Below are positions 34,851 through 48,435 of a stretch of 64,000 nt of DNA, in pieces. The notes beneath the pieces are model-generated. The model saw only the letters and a list, made by a program, of their open reading frames with translations, was not told where the DNA came from and made no database searches. Each line of letters starts with the position of its first letter. Positions within the stretch are counted from its first letter, which is position 1. The translations under genes were made by a program, and so were the position numbers. The stretch is from Marsupella aquatica (Eukaryota > Marchantiophyta), in NCBI GenBank assembly GCA_973895155.1, contig OZ316896.1:5704001-5768000 (forward strand), read 5' to 3'.

Positions 34851-37800
34851 GCGGGCGGGCTCTTCCCACACTCTTCAACGTTGCACTGACTGCCTTTGAG
34901 TTAGATTTTGCTAATATTCTCCCACAGTTCTCTGTTATGTTTGTGTTTCTCATATTTTTCTTCGAGCTTTGTGCCATCGAGCTAGTGCTAGTGCACACCC
35001 CGAACTAACAGCCTGCTTCATTTCCTCATAGTCCTATTGTGGTAAAGAAACCCTGCAGTAGCAAAATCACCAGAACAAGACTTCATCTTTCAAAATCCCC
35101 TTTCGAAGCTGCCATTTGCAGGAAGGAATTTGGTCATATTTCCATTTGAGGACGATAGTGGCAAATCTGGAAATGCGCATTAATGCTTCATATCGCCTGG
35201 TACTGTCGTGGGTCTCTGGTTCTATACAAAATGTTCCTACTGTGACGATCTCGATGACGATGCGCAGGATGACTCTATTGCTTGGACCACCGAGTTCGGG
35301 AAAGACCAGTCTTCTCCTCGCGCTGGCCGGAAAGCTTGAGAAATCGTTGAAAGTGAGTTTTTTCACGCTTGGGTCCGACAAATTCCTCGTCAATGCAGTC
35401 ACCTTCCACTCCGGAGTCTCGTTAGAACCGGTGATTTGATGAGAAATTGAATTCCTCTTTTCACCTTTTGATTTGGTGGATACCCGATCTGACTTCGCAG
35501 GTGAAAGGAGAAGTCACGTACAATGGATACAAGTTGAATGAATTTGTAACACAAAAAACGTCGGCTTATGTCAACCAAACTGATTTGCACATAGCACAGA
35601 TGACTGTCCGAGAAACTTTGGAGTACTCGGCCAAATCACAGGATATCGGCCCCAGCCGATATGGTTAGTTCTCTAAGAGGTCAATTATGCTACAAATTAT
35701 TGTCACAAAGCATTGCCTCTCCTTGAATTGGGTTTTTGGACGAGAGATACCCGTATGAAGTGTTTGGGAAAGAATTTGCAAGTCAGTGTTCAAAGCAAAA
35801 TTTTTGTCTTTTTCAGCTACTCTGCCTCCTTGACGGAATTCCCCTGATGTCGTGGGGTCGATGTGCTAATGTGCAGATCTTTTGACGGAGCTACATAGAA
35901 AACAAAAAGAGCTCGGTATCCATCCTGAAGCAGATGTAGATTACTACATGAAGGTGTGTTGGGTTGCTCTTGACAGACAGTTTTCTTCGCTGTTTCTTCT
36001 TCTACTTGCCAGAATTTGTTCATTTGAATTGACGTGGATGATCGCAAGCTGATTTCTGCCCCTGTTCTTATTAACGCAGGCATCTGCGATGAAGGAAACC
36101 TCCAGCAGCGTTATTACCGACTACGTGATGAAGGTGAGTTGATAGGCATTGGGAGGCAAATGGACCGCACCGAAGTATGCATCGCAATGTTCACCCTGGA
36201 TCAATCGATCGTAACGCCATTTTGGCTTCATTGAATAAACGTTTCTGCGACTTTTGTTGCAGATTTTGGGCTTGGATATTTGTGCAGACACAATGGTGGG
36301 AGATGAGATGGTCAGAGGAATCTCAGGTGGACAGAAGAAGAGACTGACTACTGGTTAGTACTTAGCTATCCACCTACAACCAAGCTACCCTCTCCCAGCT
36401 ATCTATTTGAAGTTGCTGGCATCGGTCTGCTCCATGAAACGACGAGTGATAAGATTGTTATTGGAGAACTCAAGTTTAAAAGTATATCTGAGCTTGGTCA
36501 TAAAAAATGTTATGTGCTCTCTGGACCTTTGCTGAAGTCCTTTTTCCTTTGTATCATTGTGGTCACTGAATTCTCTGCACTGTCAAAAAATAGTTAGCCA
36601 ATGAAGATTCGAAAAGGATTTGCTGTTCACGTTTAGCTTGGTTGCATTCTGGTCCTGACCCGTGCGCGGTAATTGCCGCTTGCTCTTTCGAATTGCAGGG
36701 GAGATGATCGTGGGTCCCATGAAGACTCTCTTCATGGACGAGATCTCCACTGGTTTGGACAGTTCAACGATATTCCAGATTGTTGGATATCTCAGGGATA
36801 TCACACATTTGTTGGAACACACGATGCTCGTCTCAATGCTGCAGCCAGCTTCTGAAACGTACAATCTGTTCGACGATGTGATCCTATTGTCTGAGGGACA
36901 GATTACATACCATGGACCGATAAGTGACATTCTTGGATTCTTTGAGAGCTGTGGATTCAAATGCCCTGAAAGGAAGGGTGTTGCGGACTTTTTGCAAGAG
37001 GTGACATCTCGGAAAGATCAAGAGCAATACTGGGTGGACAAATCCAGCCCGTATGAGTTCGTGCCAGTGAAGGACTTCGCCGAGGCCTTTTTAAGGTCTT
37101 CGGCAGGCGTCAAGATAGCCGAGGAGCTGAAGGTTCCTTTTGACAAAGAGAAAGGTCATCCGGAAGCGCTGCCACTGAAGCCATTCACGTTGTCGACGGC
37201 AGAGCTGGTTAAGATCAACTTCGATAAGGAGTGGCTTCTGATAAAAAGAAATGGCTTCATTTACGTGTTTAAATCTTGTCAGGTATGTGCACAAACTCAT
37301 CTGAAGCCCTCTTTCGAGAAGCCCTGCCATGGATTCCCATAAGTGGCAGTCAGAAATTGGGAAGTAAAATGAAAGGAACATGCCAGAGACTGACTCAAAA
37401 CATAGAAGCTGCCAGTGAAAAGCACATGCAGAACCCAAATTCCAAGTCCATATTTCTCTCAACTCTACTAAGGAGTTTGCTTGCCTTGCGCGTTTGCAGA
37501 TTGCCCTAATGGCTATAATTGCTATGCTCACCTTTTTCCGTACGAGAATGCACCGCGATAACTTCGATAAAGGAAACCTGTATGCGGGAGCCATATTTTT
37601 GGAGTCGCCAACGTCATCAACGGATATGCGGAGCTTTCCTTGATAATTATCAGACTGCCAGTATTCTACAGGCAGCGAGACATGCTGTTCCTCCCGCCTT
37701 GGTGCTTCACTTTGGCAACTTGGATCCTCAGCATTCCCGTCTCAATCGTAGAGACCGTGGCGTGGTGTGGTGTCACCTACTACACAATTGGCTTCGCCCC

Positions 37801-40800
37801 TAGTGCCAGCAGGTGATCTTTTATTTGGCCTGCCTTTGATACTTGAATCCCTGACTTTTCAGTGTCTGAGTATGGATACCGTCGATTAAAAACATTGCAT
37901 TTAATTTCTTACTTGCTTTCTCCAAGTCACGGTAAAATCCAATCAATACTAGTTTCTTCAATCGATTGTAGATATCGACTGTCCAAACTCCAAAGGGCTG
38001 CATATGTGTGTGGGACGAGTTCTAAACTGCAGTCACTGACTTGGTGAATTGCTGTAGATACTGACTGTTTGAGATGGTTCGCATGAATGCAGGTTCTTCA
38101 AGCAGCTCTTCATATACTTCTGGTTCCACCAGATGGCGGCATCACTCTTCCGTTTAATTGCTGGAATCGCTCGTAGCATGGTGTTGGCCAACACAGGAGG
38201 CGCATTTGCTCTACTTGGCGTCTGCGCTCTTGGTGGCTTTCTCATCGAGAAGCCGGCCATCAAGGGATGGTGGATTTGGGGCTATTGGGTTTCGCCTCTC
38301 ACGTATGCCCAGAATGGTGCTATGGTGAATGAGTTTCTCGCAGCGCAATGGAATATTCATGTAAGTACTGGGATATGTATCAAGTAAAGCTGAAGTGACT
38401 GTTGCAGTCAAGGAATCCTGAGGATTTTTGTTGCATTCCTTCTTTTTAAATAATCGGGAGGAATGTGTCAGCGAAATTGTAATATTACTTGCACTTCAAT
38501 TTGTATCAGTCATACTTATAATTTCTTGGGTGCTTTCCTTGGATTGTTTCAATGCAGACATCTGGTTCGACCGAACCGTTGGGATCCCAGTATTTGAAGA
38601 GTATCGGTGTTTTCGCGCATGCTTACTGGTACTGGATTGGAGTCGGAGCTGTGATTGGATACCTTTTTCTCTTCAACTCTCTTTTCACGCTAGCTCTCAC
38701 ATACCTCGACCGTATGTCGAATGTCTTTCACCTGCGTTCAACATTTATGCAGCGACATATTTTCGATTTAGATGTCGCTGTCGAGCTTCCATTTGAATGG
38801 ACTGATGAATGATGTCAACAGAAGGGATCAAGTCCAAGGTGTATGGCAATCCGTCTATACAATGACATGCCTTGTTATGTTGTGCTTCAAAATTCTTGCG
38901 TTGACTTTTGTTTCTGTTGTGCTTGAATTTTTCAGCTCTCGGGAGAGTTCAAGCTGTTATGTCTGAGGAACAAAGGGCTGAAGCACATGCCAATCTCACC
39001 GGCGAAGTAGATGAAGCTACTATTCCATCCAGGAGAAGTAAGTATCACCGCCACCATGCCTCGATCTCTGTCCAAGAACGGTTAGTAGATTTCCACTCAC
39101 TATTAACTTCGCAGTGACGACGAGCTTGAGATTCCCTCAATCCTTTCTATCTTACGATGAAATATTCATTCTCAGTACACTACTACAATACGGCGGTGAT
39201 GTTATGATGTGTGTGTGAACGTCGTTTTGGAGGGTAAGGCAGAGCCGTTAGTTTCGAAGTTTGAACTCCATTTCTTGTTTGTTTATTTCCGATGTAGACG
39301 ATATTTGCATACGAATGTTACCCTTGGCGGAAAGGACAAGTGAACTATAGGCTAATGACGGAATCTTACCTGCTTGCTGAGTGGCTCTGAATTGTGGCAG
39401 TGTATGCTTGAAGTAGTGGCATTTTCTTGACAAATGGTGGGGAAGCAGTTCAATGACACCTAATCATGAAGTTCTCCTCCAATTTGCAGGATCTGTGGCA
39501 CGAAAGAGTGGTTTTTCATTTGCAAGGCAGAGTGATGTTCACATGGCTAGAAAGAGTACTCTGGCTCCTGCCGATGATAATGAGAATGACTCCAAAGTTC
39601 ACGATGTGAGGGCTAGAGCGAGCAATACTCTCCCAAGAGCCTCCAGGAACTCAAATACGGAAGATGCAAACGGTGTGGCTGCTAAGCGAGGCATGATACT
39701 ACCCTTCCAGCCGTTGTCGATCAGCTTCGACAATGTCCAGTACTACGTTGATATGCCAGCAGTAAGTCTTTCTCTCTTTTATCGTCTAAGTATTCAATTT
39801 CAATAGACAAGACAACGGATGCTTGCCGTGTCTTGATTTTGTTGTAAATTGTGAATATAATTTGAATCGAGCTCGTCAATTCTAAGAATATTAGGAACTG
39901 TTGGGCGTACAGCAAATGAAGGCACAGGGCGCAACGGAGGATAGGCTACACTTGCTGAGAGGAATCACAGGAGCTTTCAGGCCGGGACTTCTCACGGCTC
40001 TGGTCGGTGTGAGTGGAGCTAGGTAAGCATTGGTACAACTGTCTCTCATCTCGTTTCGTGACTGAACCGAAATTCCTAGAACGACTAAGTTCATACCATG
40101 GCCACAGCGGATTTGTTTCGTAGAATGAACAATTAAATTCCTCATACCTAAGCAAAGTGACTATGACGATAGGTTCAATCAACAATACCCAATAAGGTCA
40201 AAACATGCGGTGCCGAAAATCCTAGCTTTCAGAGGACTGACGCCCATTACCTCCAATATTGTATTGCAGGAAGACAACCCTTATGGACGTTTTGGCAGGG
40301 AGGAAAACTGGAGGTTAAATTGAGGGAGATATTCGAATTGCCGGTTTCCCCAAAGTTCAGGAGACCTTCGCCAGGATTTCAGGGTATTGTGAGCAGACGG
40401 ACATTCACTCCCCACAAGTCACAGTTCACGAATCTCTCACCTACAGCGCTTGGCTCCGTCTGGATGGATCGATTGATAATAACACCAAAACGGCATTTTC
40501 CTTCCACTGTCACCTTTATATATGATTTTTATATATGATCCTTTTGTGTGCGACCGGCCATCACTGGAAGGTAGGTAATTTGGGGTACTGCGAAGCTACT
40601 GTGGCTAACATGAAATTCCATTATGGATTGAAACATTTATTCAAAAATGACGGCGGGGTTTACGTGGAAGATCCTGACATGTTTAATTGTTTACGTGTGC
40701 ATATTTCAGCAATTCGTGATTGAGGTGATGGATTTGGTGGAGTTGACACCTCTCAAGGACGCACTTGTTGGGCTGCCCGGAGTCACTGGTCTCTCCACAG

Positions 40801-43020
40801 ATCAGAGAAAACGTCTCACAGTTGCAGTGGAACTTGTGGCCAACCCGTCCATTATTTTCATGGACGAGCCCACTTCTGGTCTGGACGCACGTGCTGCTGC
40901 CATTGTGATGAGAACTGTAAGAAACACTGTGGACACTGGGCGGACTGTGGTGTGCACCATTCATCAACCAAGCATAGACATTTTTGAAGCCTTCGACGAG
41001 TTGCTCCTCATGAAGCGTGGTGGGCAAGTAATCTATGCAGGTCCCCTTGGCAGACATTCCCATAGAGTCGTGGAGTACTTTGAGGCTCTGCCCGGTGTCC
41101 CTAAAATCAAAGAAGGTTACAATCCAGCCACTTGGATGCTGGAGTTTCTTCCCCAGCAGTAGAGAATCATCTTGCTGTGGATTTCGCTGACATCTATAGC
41201 AAGTCCTCACTCTTCACGAGGAACAAAGGATTGGTCGAGAGTCTCAAAACGCCTCCTGAGGGTGCGAAGGACTTGTGGTTCCCAACCCAGTACTCTCAAC
41301 CTTTCTACAAGCAAATGACTTCTTGCTTGTGGAAGCAGCAGCTGACTTACTGGCGGAGCCCTGATTACAACAATGTGCGCTTTATCTTTTCCTTCCTGGC
41401 GGCTCTGCTTTTCGGGACACTCTTCTGGCAAATTGGCAAGGAAAGGTTTGGTTCCCGGTTTGGTTACTCATCACCGACTTTCTGATATCCCCAAAGCAAT
41501 ACACTCTGAAAACATATCTACCAACAACTCATTTGTCATAATCGGACCCTTAGCCACTAGCAGCAAGACCTGATACTGGATAGACCCTGTTCACTTAGTT
41601 GAGTTGCTACCGGAACAACAGAAAGGTAACGAGCATCTCTCATCTCGTAATTTTCCTTTTGAACTTTTAAGATATTAAAGTCTATATATTCGTGAGCGCT
41701 CTTGGAAAGTTGAGCTGAACTTGATGTACAGGTGACAGATGATAGAATTTGGTGCTTCAACTGGGACCAGCTGGCTTTACGGGTCATCAATATACTCGTG
41801 GGTGCTTGTGCAGGGGTACTCAATCCAATATAGCAGCAACTGCAGGAGGCTTAGTGGCCGCAGTGCTTTTCACTGGTATCAACAATGCAGCGACCGTCCA
41901 GCCCGTCGTAGCAACGGAACGGACTGTATTCTATAGAGAACGAGCTTCTGGGATGTATTCTGCTGCTCCATACGCCATTGCTCAGGTACTGAAACATCAT
42001 TGTTGTAAGCTTTCGGAGTACAAGGTCCCAATCCCGCAGAGCGTTCTGAATTAATTTGTCAACGGAAGTGTTGAGGGCCATTAATTTGAAATCAGATCAT
42101 GCTTCCTGAGAGGGTATTCTCTGCCTTCAAATTTGGCAAGAAGGTAAATCAATGTCGTACCAATAGGGCCCTGGTGGGGAGTTCAATTAGCTAGAGCGAT
42201 TCAGTCATTTAGCAGAGGGCTCGAACAATGGGTTTTAACACATTCACTTGGCAACTCAGGTGTTGATCGAATTTCCGTATCTCTTGATCATTGCCATCAT
42301 GTTTGCGTCGATCATATACCCTATGATGGGCTTGCAATGGACTGCTGCCAAATTTTTCTGGTACTTATACTTTCTGTTCTTCTCCTACGCCTACTTCACC
42401 TTCTACGGTATGATGGCCGTGGGTCTTACCCCGAATCACCAAATTGCATCCGTTGTGGCCTCCTTCTTCTACCAAATTTGGAATATCTTCTCCGGCTACT
42501 TGATCCCACGCAAGGTAAGAAAATTTATCCGTACTTGATCTCAAGGTTCCAGAAACTCAGAAACTCCCTCTTCTGCCGTTACTATTGCTAATATCTGGAT
42601 TCAATTTGTATACAAATTTTATGTGGAGTCCGAAATGTCCACGTGCGACACTGGGATATAGTGTTCTTTAGCAGCAGGTAGCGTCTAAATCTGAACCCCT
42701 CATGAAATTGTCTTATCCTAATTTGGAGTCTTTCTTGTGTGCAGAAAGCACCACCCTGGGTAAGATGGTACTACTGGATCTCCCCCACTGCCTGGACTTT
42801 GTATGGTATCTTGGTCACTCAGTTCGGAGACGTCCATACCCCACTAAAATTCACGGACCCAACTCATGTACCACAAACAGTGTCAGAGTTTATTTCAGAT
42901 TATTATGGCTTTGAGACGCATCTCCTCCCGCTTGCGGCCATCATGTCTTTGGTGTTCGCCTTCCTCTTTACTTTCGTTTTCATGCTATCCATTAAGTTCC
43001 TCAACTTCCAGTCGAAATAA
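34851..43020 (+). pseudogene. Full-size ABCG (PDR-type) transporter, truncated and decayed
   Basis: PDR transporters are plant and fungal plasma-membrane exporters with the order NBD-TMD-NBD-TMD. Recognisable exons: 34851-34935 (GGRALPTLFNVALTAFE), 35268-35352 (Walker A GPPSSGKT), 35501-35663, 35877-35953, 36080-36133, 36263-36353 ([12 protein letters not shown]), 36699-37282 (LFMDEISTGLDSS), 37500-37812, 38093-38360, 38558-38711, 38936-39037, 39490-39761, 39895-40022, 40270 to about 40490, 40710-41445 ([14 protein letters not shown]), 41814-41985, 42260-42514 and 42745-43020. Lesions: no exons for the first roughly 150-200 residues; one base missing near 37600; Walker A of NBD2 reads GVSGARKT instead of GVSGAGKT across the 40022/40270 junction; TAA at 40316-40318 in place of the usual Tyr codon; one base missing near 41144. 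Splice sites are otherwise well kept, so the decay is recent. Confidence 0.9.
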
Positions 43021-44495
43021 AGGGTATACTGCTAGTTGGCAATCCGACTTAGTGCTGGTGTTTTAGCCTCGTTGATTATTGCCTACGTTCTACTTTTATG
43101 CCTTAGACAGGCATTGTTAACTTTTGATCATCATGTAAATTTAGTTGGACCTTCATAGTGTCAGATCCACTGAGAGGATTTGACGTGCCAGCTCGAGATA
43201 GATTTGTAACAGTACGTTGAAACAAAGGTGCCAGGGCAAAACGGATTCTATTTGCCGTAGTCTATTATTGGTGAAGAGTACAATTTGGAAGCTCCAACAC
43301 TGAGGGTATGTTTCGCTAAACTCTGCTCGGTGCACTTCAAACACCTTACAGGAACGATTGTTGAAAGATTTATGGGGCTGGCAGCCTGATTTGGCACTAC
43401 TGGTATGCATCCCGAAGTGGGGGATGATTTGTAAATAGTGAAGCTCAGCAAATGCTGATTACATAAAATGAATCCCCGTTCATGTTCAAAGACGAAACTG
43501 TGAGATCTGCCGTCAGCTGAAAGGAGCAAAGTTTTCTTGCAGCCTATGCATACATTCACTTCTATGTGGGGCTTTCAACATTAATTTCACATCTAGTCGA
43601 AGGTCCTTGTCCAGGAATCGTGTTTCTTTGGTTGAGCAAGATATAATTCGAGCCATGCAGACTAGTTTGTCTGTGACGTTGGACTATTAGACCTGTAGTA
43701 AATCATGGCTTGAGGATGATCAAAAGCTCCAGTGGGGCTATTGCTAGTTCACAAGTTTACACTATCAAAACAGGATGAAGACCAGTAGCCCACAAATGCT
43801 TATCTCAATCTAATGGAATGATGAGATACGGCAGGAGAGGAATGTAACTTGGATAACGCTTGCACTTCAATGCTGAATCGACAAAGACAAAATCAACCGT
43901 GGGCGGAGTCCTGCTCACGTAGCCCAGAGCAAGTACAAGGCATGGAAAGTGCTTTGTGAATGTCTTCAAGCTCGAACGAAACAGAAAGTTTATATTTGTT
44001 CTGTTCGAGTTGCAGACGTACATATGAACACCCTTTGTCGATGCAGCTTCAATCGAAAAGAGTTTCATTGCGCACACAGTCATTTGGGTCCGTTCGTCCA
44101 TGGCAGGGGTAGAATGTGGTACATGAACTAGAGCATATCATAGTGCTAGAGCATGCGTTTTTTGTCATGACCTAAATCGACAAGATGTCTAGAGAATGTT
44201 GACGCAAAGGATAAGCACATGTGATTTGTTCTACATCGATTCAGTGACTTTCTCACGATAGAGCGCACAAGGGGAGAGAAACTTGCCCGTCCCACACTAC
44301 ACCAACGGCACTTACATTTGGTTCCATTCGAGGTGCCCCTCTATAGGCCTAGCAGAAGAGCTTGAAGTACGCTGTCCCTGAATCCAATTTGCTGTTAAAC
44401 CGGCTCTCTAGCAGTCGACAACCGGAATGCGACATCTTCAGGAGCTAGCGAAAAAGACAACTAAATTGTGATTTCTCCAGGAGCTCCAGTCGCCT
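43021..44495. other. 3' flank of the ABCG pseudogene
   Basis: No gene recognised. Short open frames on both strands lack motifs. Confidence 0.4.
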
Positions 44496-44498
44496 AGA

Positions 44499-45016
44499 CT
44501 CCCCGACCATGCGAATATCAACACTACGTCGGAGAGAAGGACGATCAACGTCAGCTTGATGCGGTTCCATTTCAGCTCTACTTCATGAAGAAGAAAACTT
44601 CGGGTGGGAGAGAAAGACCATCTTTGTCGTTGTTTTGCGTGGTTCTATTTCAGCTCTGCGTACTAAAGAAAGCAACCCAGCCGCTGCAAAATTCGACTGA
44701 CAACCGAAGAACTAAAACCTCGTAAGTTGCGACATTGAAAAATTTGACGAACAACCGAAGACTGAACCTCATGAGTTGCAATACTGCGAAATTTGACAAA
44801 CAACCCAAGATTAACCCTCATGAGTTGCAATTTGGATTTCTCCAGTGGCAGATACCCGACCATGCGAATGTCAGCTGATCAATCTCGGCTTCACTTCAGC
44901 TCTACTTCTCGAAGAGGAAAGCTTTGGGTGGGAGAGAAAGACGAGGGAGGAATCGATGTCGTTGCTTTACGTGGTTCTACTTCAGCTCTGCCTTCTCAAG
45001 GAAAAGAAACCCAGCC
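44499..45016. repeat. About 350-bp diverged tandem duplication
   Basis: The series CCCGACCATGCGAAT, TCAGCTCTACTTC, GGGTGGGAGAGAAAGAC, GTGGTTCTA and TTCAGCTCTGC at 44499-44680 recurs in the same order at 44848-45016. Between the copies, the shorter motif CTCATGAGTTGCAAT is itself repeated (about 44768 and 44817). Divergence is moderate. No protein is recognised. Confidence 0.8.
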
Positions 45017-45019
45017 ATG

Positions 45020-46505
45020 AGACTGACAACCGAAGAACCACATCCAAAGTTGCGACATTGTGCGAAATAATGGAAGAACTGGACCTCGTCACCTTCGGAA
45101 GCTCGTTCCCATAAATCAGTTTATTTTCCTTTTTTACTCTAAAAAACCAAATGAATTCCATACACATACGATTACGAAGAGGTCAGGATCTCTCGTTTCA
45201 AAAACAAAAGCCAGGATGGACTGGCAAGTTTGCCCCTCTTATCCCATGGACTATGACAGGGACATACCATTTTACACCTAATCATGAGATAATTAAACTG
45301 CAAATCATCAATTGTACTCATCTCAAAGCCAAATTTTCTCATTAATTGTTCACCTACATTATGTAAGTCTAACAACATTATGTACTCATCTCAAAGCCAA
45401 ATTGAGAATGTAAATGGAATGGAATGAAGATGCACATTTAAAATCTTCTGTAGCTCAGTAGCGACAAAGTACACACAGCGCTCTTTGTAACAAGAGCAGC
45501 GCTCTATGAAAAACATAATTTTTGGTAGCTTTGTTTCCAAAACATTACTTGTAATTTTTCTCTGAGAAATTTCAGTAGTGTTCTCTGAAAACTTGAATTC
45601 ATCAACATACTCCCCCCAAAAATTCTCAAGTGACTCTATAGCCATAAATTAATAAAAACACTGTTTATAACAAGAACAATGGTCTTTGAAAATAATATTC
45701 CACAACAATGCTTATGCAAATTGGAATTTCCTTGGCTCCATAATGAAAAAACTACTACAATCCCGGTAACAAGAGCAATGCTCTATAAAAAAAAAACATT
45801 ATGTAAAAACATTTTTGGAAGTTGTATAGTCATTCCGTGAAGTATCATTGCACTAGAATCTCGAGAAAATAGGTAGAATAATTGTAATTCATTTATGAAA
45901 AATTGAGCTTATTTGGGCTTTAGATTTGACCCCCTAACCTCCTTGGTGGGAATTGTTTCCTTGGTTCATGAGTCATTGTCAGTGTTACTTTTGTCCCCCT
46001 TTTTGCATGGCTTATAAACATAAAAATATTTTTTTGAGTAAATTAGATTCATTTGGTTTTTACCATTGAGCAAATTACTTGAGGCGGTATGAGTAAAATG
46101 TGAAGCACTCAATCTACTCAAAATGTCATCTCCCATGAAGGTTAGATAAGGTATTTATATAAGTACCTAAATGTGCTTTACATTTTATCTTTTTTATGAA
46201 ACTCTAAAAAAATGGTTAGAATAACTGTGTGGAGAGGAAAGAGTTGGAATAATGAAGTTCAACCTTCAATTAAAGTGCTTTGGCCTCTGTCAATGTATCT
46301 TTAAGACACAAATGGTGACAGAGTTTATTGACAAGGAAAAGAGTGGGACAGAATTGATGATTTGGTTGCTTACACTGTATTTTTTGGACAGAAGTGTAAA
46401 AAACAATATGCAAGCACATTTTTATGTTTTAGTCAAGTCCATGCAGGTTTGGTTATCCATGAGAGCTTCATGGACAACATGCAGGTCCATCCGGGCTTTA
46501 AGTTC
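45020..46505. other. Intergenic, AT-rich
   Basis: No gene recognised. A small repeat, TGTACTCATCTCAAAGCCAAATT, occurs at about 45315 and 45380. Confidence 0.4.
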
Positions 46506-46508
46506 CTC

Positions 46509-46735
46509 GTTTCACTGTCGCCAACCAAGTGATAAGAAAAACTACCTACACTCTTCACCTTGATTAGTCTTACTAATTCTATTTGGGTGACTAATAGTTT
46601 CACTGTCGCCAACCACCTACCACCTGATAAGAAAAACTACCTACACTCTTCACCATGATTAGTCTTACTAATTCTATTTGGGTGACTAATCGTTTCACTG
46701 TCGCCAACCACCTGATAAGAACAACTACCTACTGT
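46509..46735. repeat. 88-95-bp tandem repeat, about 2.4 copies
   Basis: GTTTCACTGTCGCCAACCA recurs at 46509, 46597 and 46692. Each is followed by GATAAGAAAAACTACCTAC (GAACAAC in the last) and, in the first two, by GATTAGTCTTACTAATTC. Copies differ by a small internal insertion of CACCTAC. Confidence 0.9.
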
Positions 46736-47699
46736 AGTGTCCTATTTGAACTCATGATCTCAACCAACTGGACTCTTCTACCGCTGCATCACATAGATTT
46801 ATTATACTGAATCATTCATGTGCCTCATATTACATCTTATTTATAAAGCCCTACTTATAAAGCAAAGGGAAGCTAGAGGTGGGGTCTAGGTTTTTAGAGT
46901 GAAGTCTCTCAATAACTCCAGGCCCCACCAAAATGTATGTGCATACAAAAAAACGTGTGCATGGAGAGAATGATAGGGCCTCACCAAAATTCGTAAGCAT
47001 GGAAAAAAATGTGCTTCGAGCAAATGATTCATGTTAAAATGATGACATGTACCATAATTTCTATCTCATTTCAAAACTCACAATGACTCTTAATAAAGAT
47101 AAAATTTCTTAGTAAAGACAAAACTGAAAGTATGGTGAAACCAAATATGGGGCAAAGATGAAAGGGATATAAGGTAGAATTGTATTTTTGGCAAATTTTT
47201 GTTTTGTTTTCATCAATCCAAGGGGGCATGATTCAAAATTTGGGGTGAGAGTAAGAAAGAGGACCAAGTGGGTGAGTTTTTGGAGGGTTTATGATGCAAC
47301 TAAATCATGCTTCATTTGTGCAGCAACAGAATTTATAATAAAAGCAAAATATTAATTTCTTTTCTTACAAATTATCAAGAGAAGAATGGAACATAAAGAT
47401 TACTACCCAGAGTAAATGCAAATAGAGGCATAAAAGAAAAGTGTAAGTGTTTGGTTTTACTTTTCACCTCACCTGGTTTGGATTCCTGATGGAAAAACAC
47501 TTCCATCAATAAAAATCTTTCAAGTGGGGTTTCCTTGTGTCTATTGATACATTGTTCGTATTATACTAGAGAATATATATATATTGTCTGGCACTTTATT
47601 GTAGTGAACTCTATTCTAGTGAGTTAAAATAATCAAGCACTAGAATGATGTAACTATATCAAGCATTTTTTGAAAACGTGGGGTTTATCAAGGTAAGCT

Positions 47700-48152
47700 T
47701 TGCCAGACGGGGCCAGTCAAGCAAGCTGCCATTTCAAACACCAATTCCACGCACATGCAGACCAGGAAGCATTCAACTTGCTCGCTAAGTCTACGCTTGG
47801 ACACTCCAATACGAAAAACGATCTGGACAGTCATTCTCCCATAGTTCAATTACTCGGTAGATCAAGATGTAATACATTTCCTATAGTTACAGTTCACTAT
47901 GTGCCGGCGATCATAGGTGGTCAGGCCGTTCCCTGTGGGCACTTGGCACTAATTGCGAAGTTCAGAGAGAACCTAGTAGGTGTGAATGATCTCACCGGCA
48001 TTGAATGGCGGAACCATGAATCCCTGGAGCTAAGAATTCACAGGTGCGCAAGCACACGACAGAGATTGAATTTTCCATCGTTGAAGACTGAAGCAGCAAC
48101 CAAACTGACTGAGTTAGCTGTCTTCAGCTTTAAACAGGCTTGCCCTGCATAG
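47700..48152 (+). other. Unassigned 150-codon open frame
   Basis: The frame begins with a non-ATG codon in this reading and shows no recognisable domain. It runs into the end of the FAD4 segmental duplication on the opposite strand. It may be chance. I list it because it is the longest frame between 43.0 and 48.4 kb. Confidence 0.15.
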
Positions 48153-48435
48153 ATTATGCTAAATTGTGCTGATGCATGGTTATGACTGCTCTGGCTCACA
48201 GGTTCTGGAGAATACAACAATCGTTGCACCTACTGAGCCTTACCTAGAACGAGTACTTCCCAGGTGAGAAAGAATTGTAAATTGTGTCAAGAGTTTTCAA
48301 AAAATGTCAATTTCAAATGTTCTATCTACAGTGGTTGATACTTCCATTTCCATGTTAGCCAGGATTAACCCACGATTACACGAGTTCTAGAGACAATGGT
48401 GGATCGGTCCATGACAGACCTTAGTAATGTGATTT

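Noticed and set aside
37590-41150. ABCG one-base losses as pure sequencing error
   Set aside because: Both sit in short homopolymers and could individually be errors, but the separate nonsense codon, the Walker A substitution and the missing N-terminus make a real pseudogene the better reading.
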